This document shows positions 18,406 through 28,828 of a DNA stretch of 64,000 bases, in pieces; position 1 is the first letter of the stretch, and the number at the start of each line of letters is the position of its first letter. The stretch spans positions 3,658,001 to 3,722,000 of the forward strand of contig CAKKNE010000003.1 of NCBI GenBank assembly GCA_918797485.1, written 5' to 3'. Source of the DNA: Pelagomonas calceolata (taxonomy: Eukaryota; Sar; Pelagophyceae; Pelagomonadales; Pelagomonadaceae). Under the pieces are notes generated by a model, which worked only from the letters and a program-made list of their open reading frames with translations, was not told the DNA's origin and did no database searches. Made by a program: the position numbers and the translations under genes.

Positions 18406-18497
18406 CCCCTACACCTCCGACCGACCTTTCCGTTATTTCGTCTGAATATCGCCCCCTTAATACTTGAACCGTTCAGTGCCCGAGAACATTAAATAAG

Positions 18498-20531
18498 TTA
18501 CGCGGCGTCGCGCCAGGATTCCGCAAGCGCGCGCTCGACCATGGCCTCCTCCTCGGCCGCCGACGTCGGCGGCACTAGCGGCCCCGCCGACGAGCCCTCC
18601 CCCTCGAAGGACGCCGCGAGCTGGGCCGATTGGCGCGAGGAGACGGCGAGCTGGTACTGATCCTCGGCCGCGAGCTGGAGCGCGAGGGCCTCGTCGTCGG
18701 CGGTGGGCGCGGAGGCTCCGGAGAGCGGCGCGCCGGCGTCGAAGAGGAACGCCGCGACGTGGGCTTGGTCGTCGCCGCCGGGAGACGTCACGCCGCCGAG
18801 CTTCTCGAGGAGCTCGTCGGCGCACCGCTGGCGGTTGTAGAGGGCGTGGCCGTCGAGGCCCTCGCGGCCCGTGAGCATCTTGCGGTGGCAGAGCTGCAAC
18901 TCGCAGACGTGCTGCGTCCTGTCAGCCCGGAGCACCAGGTTCACCATGACGTCCCTCCACTTCGAGGGCGGCGGATGGTTGATGCGGTCCTTGACGCGGA
19001 CGACCGTCACTTCCTTCGATTCTTCGAGGCGTCTAAGGAGGTCCGTCAAATCCTCGAGCGTGTCACAAATTATCATGTCGCGGACGACGTCGCAGACGCG
19101 GGACGTGTCGCGCGGCGCCTCGGGCTGCAGGGCGCACTTTTCGACGATGCGCGAGGCCGACTTGAGCGGCGGGCGCTTGCGCTCGACGCGGCGGCCCGCC
19201 GCGGTGGCCGCGGCAACGAGGGCGCCGACCGCGGCGTCGAACGCGGGCGCCGCCGCGGCCGCGTCGACGAGCAGCGGCACGACGCGCGTCGCACGCTGCC
19301 TGATCGGCGTCGCCGCGCCCGGAAACGACCGCACCGCCGCGTCGTACCGGGCCTTGGCGTCGCGCTCGGACTCGGCGACGGTCGCGAAGATGGACTCGTA
19401 GACGCCCGCGAAGAACGCCGTCGCCTGCGCCGACACCTCGCGGAACGTGTCGGCGCCGACGGCTGCGACCTCCGCGGCGATGGCGGCGTCGACCCGCGCG
19501 GCGAGGTGCGGGCACTCGCGCTCCAGCGCGGCGGTCTCGGGCAGCTCCTGCTGCGCCCGGTTCGCGAAGTGGTAGTCGGCGGCGAGCTCGGGGCGTTTGG
19601 CGAACTGGACGAAGCGCCGGAGCGCGCCGTCGGGCATGGGCGCGTCGACGCGGCCGCTGGCCGCGGCGCGCAGCTCCTCCGCGCGCCGCCGCGCCGCCGC
19701 CGCGTCCGCGTCGTCCGGCGCGACGCCGAGCGCGAAGGCGTAGTCGAGGTGGTCGTAGAGCTCCTTGAGCGGCGTCGCGGCGGCGGCCGTAAGCTTCCGG
19801 AGCTTCGCCCGCGCCGCGCCCACGGCCTTCGAGTGCTCCTGGTCCAGGCGGGACTCCGTTCGCCGCAGTCTCCGCATCCGCGCCTGGTGGAGCGCGATGC
19901 CGTACCGCGGCGCCTGGTCGAGCCACGCGCGGCACGCGTCGGCGACCTGGTGGAGCGCCTCGCTTTTTATGGAATTGAGGCCCAGGTCCCGCAGCACCGC
20001 CTCCGGCTCCGCCGCGGTCGCGAGGTCCGCGCCCGTGACCCCGGCGCGCTCGAAGGCCGTGGTGACTTTCGTGGCCGTGCGCGCGTCGAGCAGCCCCCCT
20101 CCAAATTCTTCGCGCACCTGCTGCAGGAGCTGCTCCGCGGTCCACTCGTTGACCGGCCGGCCCTTGCGGTCGGCCAACTTTTTGCAGTGGGCGCGGTGGA
20201 GCGCCAGGACCTGGTCGAACGCGGCGCGAACGGCCCGGCGTTCCCGGAAGCCGGGCGGCACGCCGCGCGCGTCCATGAGCGCGCCGACCGCGTCGGCCTC
20301 GACGCCGTCGCCGTCGCAGGCCGCGACGAGGGCCGCGCCCGTCGTCCGCGAGAAGCGGGCGACGGTGCGGTCGTCGACCTTGTTCGCGCGCAGGTGGAGC
20401 GCGAGCGCCGCGGCCGTCCAGTACCGCGGCGGCCGCGTCTTGCTGGCCTTGGCCGCGTCCTCCGCGTGCACGCGCCGCTGCCGGTGGCGGTCGCCGCAGG
20501 CCTTGACGCAGGCCCGGCAGGCCTTGATCAT
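18498..20531 (-). CDS. SAM-like / RelA-SpoT-like / UIM protein
   Basis: 677 aa from the ATG at 20531. Two helical segments (YWTAAALALHLRANKVDD and EWTAEQLLQQVREEFGGG..VLRDLGLNSIKSEALHQV) resemble SAM domains. A long alpha-helical, BAR-like middle follows. Residues about 450-600 look like the RelA/SpoT nucleotidyltransferase fold as seen in many protist proteins (SASRIVEKCAL, VVRDMIICDTLEDL, VVRVKDRINHPPPSKWRDV, HVCELQLCHRKML, GHALYNRQR). The tail has two ubiquitin-interacting-motif-like helices (DDEALALQLAAEDQ, EEEAMVERALAES). Bacterial RelA makes (p)ppGpp; whether this domain is catalytic is unknown. It faces the RING receptor gene tail to tail, with 92 bp between them. Confidence 0.6.
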   Translation of the reverse strand: MIKACRACVKACGDRHRQRRVHAEDAAKASKTRPPRYWTAAALALHLRANKVDDRTVARFSRTTGAALVAACDGDGVEADAVGALMDARGVPPGFRERRAVRAAFDQVLALHRAHCKKLADRKGRPVNEWTAEQLLQQVREEFGGGLLDARTATKVTTAFERAGVTGADLATAAEPEAVLRDLGLNSIKSEALHQVADACRAWLDQAPRYGIALHQARMRRLRRTESRLDQEHSKAVGAARAKLRKLTAAAATPLKELYDHLDYAFALGVAPDDADAAAARRRAEELRAAASGRVDAPMPDGALRRFVQFAKRPELAADYHFANRAQQELPETAALERECPHLAARVDAAIAAEVAAVGADTFREVSAQATAFFAGVYESIFATVAESERDAKARYDAAVRSFPGAATPIRQRATRVVPLLVDAAAAAPAFDAAVGALVAAATAAGRRVERKRPPLKSASRIVEKCALQPEAPRDTSRVCDVVRDMIICDTLEDLTDLLRRLEESKEVTVVRVKDRINHPPPSKWRDVMVNLVLRADRTQHVCELQLCHRKMLTGREGLDGHALYNRQRCADELLEKLGGVTSPGGDDQAHVAAFLFDAGAPLSGASAPTADDEALALQLAAEDQYQLAVSSRQSAQLAASFEGEGSSAGPLVPPTSAAEEEAMVERALAESWRDAA

Positions 20532-20957
20532 ACCATCAGCCTCGACTCCGTCCACCACCTGAGAGCACCATAACGCGCCAAAGGGCTGCCATGCAACGCA
20601 GGCGCTGCCTCGGCCTGCGAGCAGAGCTTTGGGCAGTCGAATTGTTTTTTAGGCGTCCGCCGGCCACCCGTCGCGCGCCCGAGGCCTGAGGGAGGCGTCG
20701 GATCGAGTCGAACGAAAGGCAACTTTCGATCTACTAGCCCTCGTTCTGCCGGCCGACAACGCCGCCGGCACGCGAGCTGCCCGCCGAATCCAGCCGGCGA
20801 CTCGGCAGCCTCCCAGTTGCGTCGGGCCCATCGCCAGCAGGGCAACCGACCAGCGGGCTTCGCTCCGACCGCCGCCCGCGCGCAAGCACAGCGTGAGGTA
20901 AGCCATCCAAACCGGGCAGCCCCCCACGCCGCCACACGGGACGCACCGCGCACCACC
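20532..20957. promoter_or_regulatory. Divergent promoter region, RelA/SpoT-like gene / SLC44-type gene
   Basis: 426 bp, GC-rich. A CTACTAGCCC stretch near 20732 carries a CTAG half-site only. No full dyad and no gene seen. Confidence 0.35.
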
Positions 20958-23360
20958 ATGGGCGGCGGCGGCTCCAAGACCGCCCCCGAGGGCGAAAATG
21001 AGGAGGACGAGCTGCCCAGGGAGACGGAGGACGACAAGAAGGACCCGAACAACAAGCCGCTGGACGTGGGCAAGGATTTTGGGGGACCCTGCAAGAAGCG
21101 CAAGTGCACCGATGTGCTCTGTACATTACTCTTAGCCTTCGCGTGGTTCTGCATGACGGTCGTGGGCTTGGCCTGCATTCCTGGGAGCCCGATAGAAGGC
21201 ACTATGGGCCTGCAGAAGGGCAACCCCTACAAATTAATTAATGGCATCGACTACAAGGATCGCGTCTGCGGCATCGATTCAGATGTCAAGGATAGATTAA
21301 AATTGTACTACTTACCGACCGGCTCCGGAGTCTGCATCAAGAAGTGCCCGGAAAAGCAGAATGCGCAAGCGTTTCATTGTACGGACGATGCTCAAGAAAA
21401 ATTGGACAAAATCGACAGAACACAGACGGGCTGGGAGGTGCTTTATGTGGCCAAGGGCTTCGAGATGGTCAAGGAGTGCAACGACCCGAAGTGCAGCGAC
21501 CCGCAGTCGCTGCGGCGGTGCCAGTGCTGCGCGCCGTACTACCCGACGAACGACGTCATGAATTATTGTGTGAGCGAGCAAGCCCAAGCGGTCGCGGCGG
21601 CGGCCGGCGACCAGGCGGCCCAGCAGGCCGCCGACGCCACGAAGCCGTGCGACCCGACGCCGCCGCCGGTTGCCGGCGCGACAAAAGCACCCACACCGTT
21701 ATGTGGCGCGGCGTTGGCCGCCGAATCCCAGGAGCGGGACTACACCGAAAAGATGTACGCCGACATGATGGTGAGCATGTGGTACATCTTTGGCTTTGGC
21801 TTTTTTGGCGCGATATTTGTGGGCTTCGTGTATACCTTCATCCTCAGGATTCCTGGCGTATTAGCATTAGTCGTGTGGGGCATCATCGTCGCCGTCGGCG
21901 TCTTCTGGCTCGCCCTGGCGGCCATGTGCTACCAGACGTCGGTGGCCTGGAAACAAGATGAAGATCGCGACGCGAACCAGGCGAACGGCATGCTGTACTT
22001 GGCCTACTTCTGCGCCGCGCTCTGCGCGTTGTGGGCCTGCACGATCTGCTGCCTGCGGAAGCGCATCGCGCTGGCGATTGGCATCACGAAAGAAGCCGCG
22101 AAGTGCATCGCGACGATGCCGATCATCATCGCGCGCCCGCCGCGTCCAATTTTGAGCCCTGTCGGACCGCGCGGTCGCCTCGACGCGATCTTCATGGGTC
22201 GCGGCGATGGCGTAGGGCTCACACGCCATCGACGCGACTCGTCAGACTCGTTCGCGCCGCTTCGACGGCGTCCCGAGCCACGGACCGCGCGCAGGTCTTC
22301 CCCGTCGTCCAAGTCATGGCGTTGATCGTCTTCGTCATCCCCTGGTTCATCTACTGCCTCTTCCTCGCTTCCAGTGGAGAGATGGAGACGGTCAAGGGCG
22401 CGCGGCAGATGGTCTACGACGAGACGACCTTTAAAGCAGGGTGGTACATGATATTTGTGTACTTCTGGAGCTCGGAATTCATCATCGCGCTCGGACAGAT
22501 CATCCTCGCGCTAGCCGTATCAACATGGTACTTCACGCGCGACAAGGGCAAGATCGGCAATTCGACCGTGATCTGGAGCTTCAGACAAGGCGCGTGGTAC
22601 CACTGGGGCACGGCGGCCTTCGGCAGTCTCATAATAGCCATCATCAAGACGATCCGAGCGATGATCAAGTACATCCAGAAGAAGTGCAAGAACATCAAGA
22701 ATCCCGTGGCCAAGAAGATCGCCATGGCGGTGCTCTGCTGCATCGACTGCTGCATGTGGTGTGCGTGACCCAGTGTACCACTTTGATCGGGACGCGGCCG
22801 CCGCGATGGCGTCGACGTGGCCGCCAGAGAGCACACACTGTCGTTCCCCCACAGGCATCGAGAAGTGCATGAAGTTCATCAACAAGAACGCCTACATCCA
22901 GACGGCGATCTTTGGGTACCACTTCTGCAAGGCGGCGAAGTGCGCGTTCTTCCTGATTCTCAGGAATATTGCTCGTATTATGGCGCTGTCGATCGTGTCC
23001 GGATTCGTGCTGCTCCTGGGCAAACTCGTGATCACCGCTGGAGCTACATTTTTATGCTATGTGTGCCTGGCCTACACTCCAGTAAGCGACGAATTGAACT
23101 ACATCTGGCTTCCATTAGTTTTCACGGCTATAATAGCCTTCTACGTCGCCGCGATGTTCAATGAAGTGTGGGGCATGGCCATGTCGACGATCTTGCAGTG
23201 CTTCTGCGCCGACGAGGAAATTTATAAAGGAGACAAGGACGCGATGTACGCCGGGTCCGACCTCAAGGCGACGGTCTCGAACTCCAACAAGGGCAAGTTC
23301 GCGAAGAAGTCCAAGGTCGCGGCGGCGCCGGCCGAGGACGAGGGTGACGCGGTCATCTAG
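20958..23360 (+). CDS. Choline transporter-like (SLC44/CTL) membrane protein
   Basis: Exons 20958-22130, 22295-22760 and 22855-23360 give 714 aa with about ten hydrophobic segments. The N-terminus MGGGGSK could be myristoylated. The first helix (VLCTLLLAFAWFCMTVVGL) is followed by a large Cys-rich lumenal loop (GSGVCIKKCPE, CQCCAPYYPTNDVMNYC), as in CTL proteins. The C-terminal half has the family-like [40 protein letters not shown] and GYHFCKAA. CTLs transport choline and related compounds at plasma or mitochondrial membranes. The two introner-type introns sit exactly at frame joins. The Lys-rich tail is cytosolic. Confidence 0.85.
22131..22294 (+). other. SLC44 intron 1, GC-donor introner
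   Basis: 164 nt, donor GCGCGCCC, end CCGCGCGCAG, next exon GTCTTCCC (4 of 8 shared). It contains a hairpin-forming pair GATGGCGT / ACGCCATC and the core CACGCCATCGACGCG. The join MPIII-VFPVV matches the spacing of CTL proteins as recalled. Confidence 0.65.
22761..22854 (+). other. SLC44 intron 2, introner-type
   Basis: 94 nt, donor GTGCGTGA, end CCCCCACAG, next exon GCATCGAG. Core CGCGATGGCGTCGACGTGG. It joins [12 protein letters not shown] in frame. Confidence 0.75.
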
Positions 23361-23706
23361 GCCCTCCCCTCGCGTAAGGGGGGTGCTTGACTGCTCTAGG
23401 CCGCTTGGCCGCCTCGCCTCGGCGCCCGAGGCCCTCCCCGCGGGGGAATCGACAGCTATAGCGTGTGCAGCGTATGGTTACGGTGCTAGGACTAGCGTAT
23501 GCGGCGCTAGCGGCATGTAAGATACTAGCAAGCCAAGGCCTGCAGGCGAGCGGTGGCTCTGCGCGGAGCGCTTAGCTGTGCAATATACCGTGCAAATAAC
23601 ATACCTTGGTGCAAGCCTGCCTTCATATCGCTGTAGTCACAACGCCCACAGCTGCACGCACAAAAGCCTGAGCATCGCCCTGCAGCGTGCAGCTTGTGCA
23701 GCACAG
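23361..23706. promoter_or_regulatory. Promoter region of the NOL6/Utp22 gene
   Basis: 346 bp with the dyad at 23506-23529 and an additional GCTAGGACTAGCG dyad directly beside it at 23484-23496. No gene. Confidence 0.45.
23506..23529 (-). promoter_or_regulatory. Promoter dyad, copy 5
   Basis: GCTAGTAT, nine bases (CTTACATGC), CGCTAGC on the minus strand; about 180 bp upstream of the NOL6 start. Confidence 0.5.
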
Positions 23707-26700
23707 ATGCCGCGACCGGCCAAGCGCCCGCGACCGCAGGACGCCCGCGAGCAGCAAAGAGACGCCGCCGCATCGGTGTTGGAACGGAGCGCCTACAACT
23801 ACGGCAGTGGACGCGCCGCGAAGGTCGAGGCCTGCGCGCGTGCCGTGCGCGCCGCTTTACTGGAAGCGCCGCTGCGGCCCGCCGGCGCGCCGGCCAAATT
23901 AATGCTGTGCGCCCCGAAGGGGCTGAAAAACGAACATGCGGCCTGCGCCTTCGCGGCGCCCGCGAAGGTTTCCGTTGTTGGCTCGTGGCTCCTGCGGACG
24001 GGCCTCAAGCGCCAGGCGGAGATGGACCTCGCCGTCGAGCTGCCCGACGCGTTAATAACAATAAAGGACCTCGCGAACGGGCGCTACCTCGCGAAGCGTT
24101 GTGCTTATTTAGAACAGTGTGCTGAGGTGCTGCGGGAGGCCGGATACCAGGTCACGAAGGTTGCGTTCCAGCGGGACGCGAGACGGCCTATCCTCGAAGT
24201 CTCAGATGATGAGGGCGGCGCCGTGAAAGTCATGGTGGCGTGGCAGGCGCCGGCGAAGGCGCGCCTGCTCCTGGCGCCGAGCCGCAACAACGTTCGCGCC
24301 GCCGACGGTTCGTGCGTCCAGCCGACGCCGGCCTACAACGCGGCGCTACTCGGCGACGCGGCCCTGGACCGCCATTTACAACTCCTCCACGGCGCGTGCT
24401 CGGCGGACGCGGCGGTCGTCGACGCAAGCGTGCTGCTGAAGGTGCGGCGCGGCGCGCGAATCACGACGCGACGCCGTCGCCTCGATGGCGTGGCGGGTGC
24501 ACACACTCACGGGTCGATCCGCGCGCAGGCGTGGCTCCGGGCCGAGGACCAGCTTAGTAGGGACGACGGCCCGGGCGGCTTCCTGGCGGCCATGGTCGCC
24601 TACCACTGCGCCTCCTCTGTAAGGCCGCCGGATCACATCGACGCCGCTCTGTCGTTGTTCCGCGATTCCCTAAAATTTCTGGCGGGCAACGAGTGGAGCT
24701 CGTCGCAAGTCACGCTGCGCGGGGCGTCGTCCGCCGACGCCGCGTGGCCCCTGCCGTCTCTGGTCGACGGCGACATTAATTTAGCGGCGTCTTTATCGTT
24801 AGCGGCGGCCGCGGAACTCTCGGACTGCGCGACGCGCGCCCTGGAGGCGATTCGGCGCGACGCGCCTCCTGGCGCGTTTTCACTGTTATTCACTCCGAGA
24901 AGTAGGCAGTACGACCTGTCCGTGAAGGTCCCTCTGTTGGGTGGCGACGACGCCTACGCCGCGTCCCTCGCGACGGACGAGGACGACGCCAGCATCCTGG
25001 GCCTGACCGTCGCGCAAGCCGTCGGGCGGCGCGTCTGTGCTACCGTGGAGCGAGCTTTAGCTGGTCGACTGCGCCGGCCGCCGCGCTGGGATTGTGACGG
25101 CGACGCCATCACCATCGGCGCGTCGCTCTCGACGGACGCCTGGCGCCAGGTCCTCAAGGGCGGCGCGCCGCCGACGGACGAAGGACGAAGTTTCAGAGCG
25201 TTCTGGGGCGACCGGTGCCAGGCGCGGCGGTTTAAAGATGGGCGGGTTTTGGAGGCGGTCGTGCGCATGCTGCGTCCCCTTGGCTTCGCACGCGGCGATG
25301 GCGTCTTCATAAGGGTCCACGCACACAGGTCTGGGAGCCGCCCCAAAACTGCATCGGCGACGGCTGGAAGCGCCTCCTCCCGCAGAGGAGCCTCGCCCAC
25401 GCCCTGGCGCGCCACGAGCCCCGGCGGCCGGCGTCGCTCGACGGCGCCCCTCCAGGTTTAATGAGGGACGACGCCGGCCACGTCTCCGACGCGCGGACGG
25501 CCTTCGAGGCCCTCGCGACCGTACTACGGAAGGGCGACGGGCCGCTGCGCGTGGACCACGCGTCGCCATCGTCACCGCACCTGCGCGGGACGAGCTGGCG
25601 CGTCATACGAGCGAACGCGAAGAGCGGCGTCTTGGAGTGCCTCGACGGCGTCGTGCGGTTCGCGCCGTCGGACGCCTGGGAGAAGCTGCCTTCCGAAGCG
25701 CGGGACGCGGCGTCATTGAGTCTGCTGGCGAAGATAGTTCCTGATGCCCAATTGTTTGCTGGAGATGATACAGTGAGGCCGCATCTCTTAGTGAGCTACA
25801 GGGGCTACGCCATGCGGTTGGCTCCTCGGTTGATCACGCGGAAGAGTCCCCGGAGCGACGATCTGGCGCACCTGCACCACTCTCTATTACGTTCTCTAGC
25901 AACAAAACAGCCTTGCATGCCGGACGCGTGTCGGCTATTGGTGAGGTGGTGCCACGCGCAGTGGTTATCTGATTACGTCCAGCAGGAGCACCTGGAGTTG
26001 GTCTGCGCGGCGGCGTTTGCGCCTTTGGCAAGTAACTCGGGCGTGGGCGAAGTGCCGGCGTCCGCGCGCTCCGGTTTTGTCGCGTGCCTGCGAGTCCTGG
26101 CGACGCACGACTTCTCGAATGCCGCTCTGTACGTGGACTTGCGGCGCTGTGCGGACGACGCGCGGCCTGCGTCACTGGCTGAAAGGGCCTCGCTCGTTGC
26201 TACGTCGAATCGAATCGCCGCCGACTACGCCGACGACGTCACACCGTGCGTCGCGAGTGGCGCACTCGCGAGGAACGCTTTCCTGGCGCCACCAGAAGCA
26301 GTGGTGTGGCACTTGCTAGTGGACGGGGCAAGAGCCGCTCTCCAAACCCTCGAGGACGATGACGCGCTGTGGGGCTCGCAAGGCGGTAAGGCGGCGAGGC
26401 AGGCGGCCGGAGCGTTCGTTGTATTGCGGGGCGACGTCGTAAATACTGGAGACGACGTCCGCGGCCCGCGGGCGCTGCGGCCGCGAGAATCGTTCAGGAA
26501 CCTGGGCGACGCCGATGCGGGCGCCTTCGTCCAGGAGGGGCCCGCGGACGCCTTCGCGCGGAAGTGTCGGGAAGCGTTCGGGGATGTAGCGCTATTCCTG
26601 CGCGACGCGCGCGAGCCGAAGCGGATGGCGGTCGTCTGGCGCCCTGGTTTCGACGGCGACGCGCGCCAGGTGCTTCGAGCCGTCGCGGCGCTCGGGGTGT

Positions 26701-26732
26701 CCGTCGTGAAGCGGGTGGAGGTCGTTGGGTAA
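23707..26732 (+). CDS. NOL6: Nucleolar protein NOL6/Utp22 (Nrap family)
   Basis: A component of the small-subunit processome UtpC/CURI complexes in the nucleolus, built from inactive nucleotidyltransferase-like modules. Exons 23707-24441, 24529-25260 and 25329-26732 give 956 aa, shorter than the human protein. Family-like stretches include VVGSWLLRTGLKRQAEMDLAV near the N-terminus, GPGGFLAAMVAYH, RFKDGRVLEAV-VWEPPQ (the human protein has a very similar EAVVWEA) and RMAVVWRPGFDGDARQVLRA at the C-terminus. A basic nuclear signal (PRPAKRPRPQD) lies at the start. Both introns are introner-type; the first, 87 nt and stop-free, would add 29 residues if retained. Confidence 0.85.
24442..24528 (+). 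other. NOL6 intron 1, introner-type
   Basis: 87 nt, donor GTGCGGCG, end CGCGCGCAG, next exon GCGTGGCT (5 of 8 shared). Just inside the donor repeat, CGGCGCGCGAATC pairs imperfectly with the end as a terminal inverted repeat (CTGCGCGCGGATC, 10 of 13). Core CCTCGATGGCGTGG. Confidence 0.7.
25261..25328 (+). other. NOL6 intron 2, introner-type
   Basis: 68 nt, donor GTGCGCAT, end CGCACACAG, next exon GTCTGGGA. Core GCGGCGATGGCGTC. Its removal is required because the two exons lie in different frames. Confidence 0.8.
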
Positions 26733-26748
26733 TGTTTCTATCAATTAC

Positions 26749-28338
26749 TCATGAAATCCCCTCCGGAGCCGCCGCCCGCAGCGCCACGACGACTGCGGTG
26801 ACGTTGTCCCTGGACCCGCGGTCGTCGACGGCTGCTGAACACACGCCCGCTGCCGCGCGCACGGGGTCGCCCGCGTTTTCTACAAGTCCCTTCCGCACGA
26901 CGTCTACCGCCTCGTCGCTGGAAAAAACGTCGTACAGCCCGTCGCAGGCGATCAGGGCGAAGTCGCCTTCGACCGCACGATGCGTGACCTCGGGCTCGGC
27001 CAACACCATCCTTGGCCCGGCTTCTGCGGGCGCGGGTTCGTTTGGCCTCACTAATTCGTGCACTGGCCTCTTTAGCTCGGCATCGCCGAAGGCTCGTGAG
27101 ACGGCGAGCTCACCCATCACCCGTTTATGGATCACGAACCCTCCCGCGTCCCGTATCCTCTGCGCCTCATCCGCCCTCGCGGGCGTCTGGTCCTCTGAAA
27201 GCTGGGCGCATCCCGACGCCGTCGCGAGGCAACACCGACTATCACCGACATTCGCGCAGCTCATTATCGATTGCCCGAAGACCAACAAAATGCAGGCCGT
27301 GGACCCGGCCCGGTTCGCGGGATTCGTGGCCAGGAACGCCGCGTCGCACTGCAGGCAGGCATCTCGTAAAGCCGCATTGATAGTGGTCTCTGCGTTGCTC
27401 CAGTCAGACTGGGCGTCCAAGCTTCTCCTGACGTACCCATGCAGCTCGTCCTTCAGGAACTGCGCGCAGGCGTCGCCGCCGTGGCCGTCGTACACAGCGG
27501 CGTAGTATACCGGCCGTAACGCTTGTGGTAGATTGCTACACCGCAGATCATGCACGATTGTGGTACGATCCTCCATGGTCCGCCGCGCGCCTTTCAGCGA
27601 GCACACGCCGACGTCGAAGCGGCAGAGCTCCAGACCGGTGCGGCCCAGCAGCACCTTGTCACCTATTCGTAATCGATGTGGACCAGCATAGGGCCCGACG
27701 CGCCGCACGTACGTGCCGTTGGTACTACCAAGATCGACCAAGTAGTACACACCACCACGCTTCTGGACTTTGCAGTGCTGCCGGGACAGTTCCCTGTCTT
27801 CAACACACGCATCGCACGACTGAGCCCTCCCGATCATCAAGGCCTCCCGCACGTCCAGCGTCCGCCCCTGCAGCGGCCCCTCGCGGCAGTACAGCGCGAG
27901 CGGCGCGTCGCGGGACACCGCGAAGATCGAGGACCCGCAGCCAAATTCACAACCCGTTCGCAGAGGGTAGTCGACAGATTCTCCCGTGGAGCACCGGACC
28001 GCCACGACGCCGTTCCCGGGTTCTAACACGAGCACATTGTCCTGGCACCGGAAGGTGCCGTGATTCGTTTCGCAAAGCGTCGCGTCCGAGGCGACTTGTA
28101 TATGATTTTGCGCGCCGCGGCCGACCGTACCGTGATCTCCGATCACAAAGCCCCTACGAGGAGCGTCGTTCGACAGCGTCGTGAAGCGCAGGACTGCCGC
28201 GCCGCGGACGGGCGTGGCGCGGGCGTGGCGCTCCGCGGCTGCCCTTTGGAAGGCCGCGTCGACGGCGTCTGTTGTCGGTTGAGTGGGCAGCGCCAAACTC
28301 GGCACGGCCGGTGCGGCGCTCTCAAGCATGGATGCCAT
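26749..28338 (-). CDS. FHA-domain protein phosphatase 2C
   Basis: A PPM-type Ser/Thr phosphatase with two N-terminal FHA-like domains; 529 aa from the ATG at 28338. The first FHA (GDHGTVGRGAQNHIQV..NHGTF) is degenerate. The second (LMIGRAQSCDACVEDRELS, RQHCKVQ, DLGSTNGTYV) has the Arg, Ser-x-x-His and Asn residues for phospho-Thr binding. The PP2C core has the metal motifs RRTMEDRTT, YDGHGGD, NVGDSRCCL, SEDQTPARADEAQRI, LAVSRAFGDAELK, ALIACDGLYD and RGSRDNVTAV. This resembles kinase-associated phosphatases that dock to phosphorylated receptor kinases. Single exon; it ends 16 bp from the convergent NOL6 gene. Confidence 0.92.
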   Translation of the reverse strand: MASMLESAAPAVPSLALPTQPTTDAVDAAFQRAAAERHARATPVRGAAVLRFTTLSNDAPRRGFVIGDHGTVGRGAQNHIQVASDATLCETNHGTFRCQDNVLVLEPGNGVVAVRCSTGESVDYPLRTGCEFGCGSSIFAVSRDAPLALYCREGPLQGRTLDVREALMIGRAQSCDACVEDRELSRQHCKVQKRGGVYYLVDLGSTNGTYVRRVGPYAGPHRLRIGDKVLLGRTGLELCRFDVGVCSLKGARRTMEDRTTIVHDLRCSNLPQALRPVYYAAVYDGHGGDACAQFLKDELHGYVRRSLDAQSDWSNAETTINAALRDACLQCDAAFLATNPANRAGSTACILLVFGQSIMSCANVGDSRCCLATASGCAQLSEDQTPARADEAQRIRDAGGFVIHKRVMGELAVSRAFGDAELKRPVHELVRPNEPAPAEAGPRMVLAEPEVTHRAVEGDFALIACDGLYDVFSSDEAVDVVRKGLVENAGDPVRAAAGVCSAAVDDRGSRDNVTAVVVALRAAAPEGIS

Positions 28339-28828
28339 GGTCACCTACCAAGGTGCCGTGCGGCTGCCCGGCGGCGCGTTTGGGCGTGCGCGGCTGCCCC
28401 CCAAGCACTTTAAAAGGAGCTCTGCCCCGCACTTTTGAATCGTTGCGCTGTTTTCCCTTCTCTAGCGGTACGGGGAGGGCCTCCAGGGCTCTTGTGAAGC
28501 TCCGGACGCCCACGCTCGCGGCCGCTCGAAAGTCCACAAGTCGCGCTGGCGTCCACGCACAGCTTGTTCGACGACGCGACTCGCGACTCGCAACTTATTG
28601 GACGCACCGAAACATCGCAAGAATACACTGCGATAGCTGCGACCGCACTCGCCTGCAATTTGGTCTCGCTCGCGCACGAATTGGGCAAGCCACTGCAGTG
28701 TCACAAGCTAGCGCTGGACATATCACGCGCACGCATCGCGACAAGCCGCTGCATTGTCACAAGCAGCATCGGCACGTCACGCCACGACGCCACGGATTGT
28801 GACAAGTCGCCGCATAAGCATTCATAAG
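28339..28828. promoter_or_regulatory. Divergent promoter region, PP2C / ABHD11-like gene
   Basis: 490 bp with imperfect direct repeats of a GACAAGC-CGC-GCAT-GTCACAAGC type near 28690-28815. One GCTAGCG half-site at about 28709. No gene seen. Confidence 0.35.

Noticed and set aside
18630-20573. Long plus-strand open frame opposite the RelA/SpoT-like gene
   Set aside because: Arg/Gly/Glu-rich antisense shadow without domain similarity, while the minus strand has recognisable domains.
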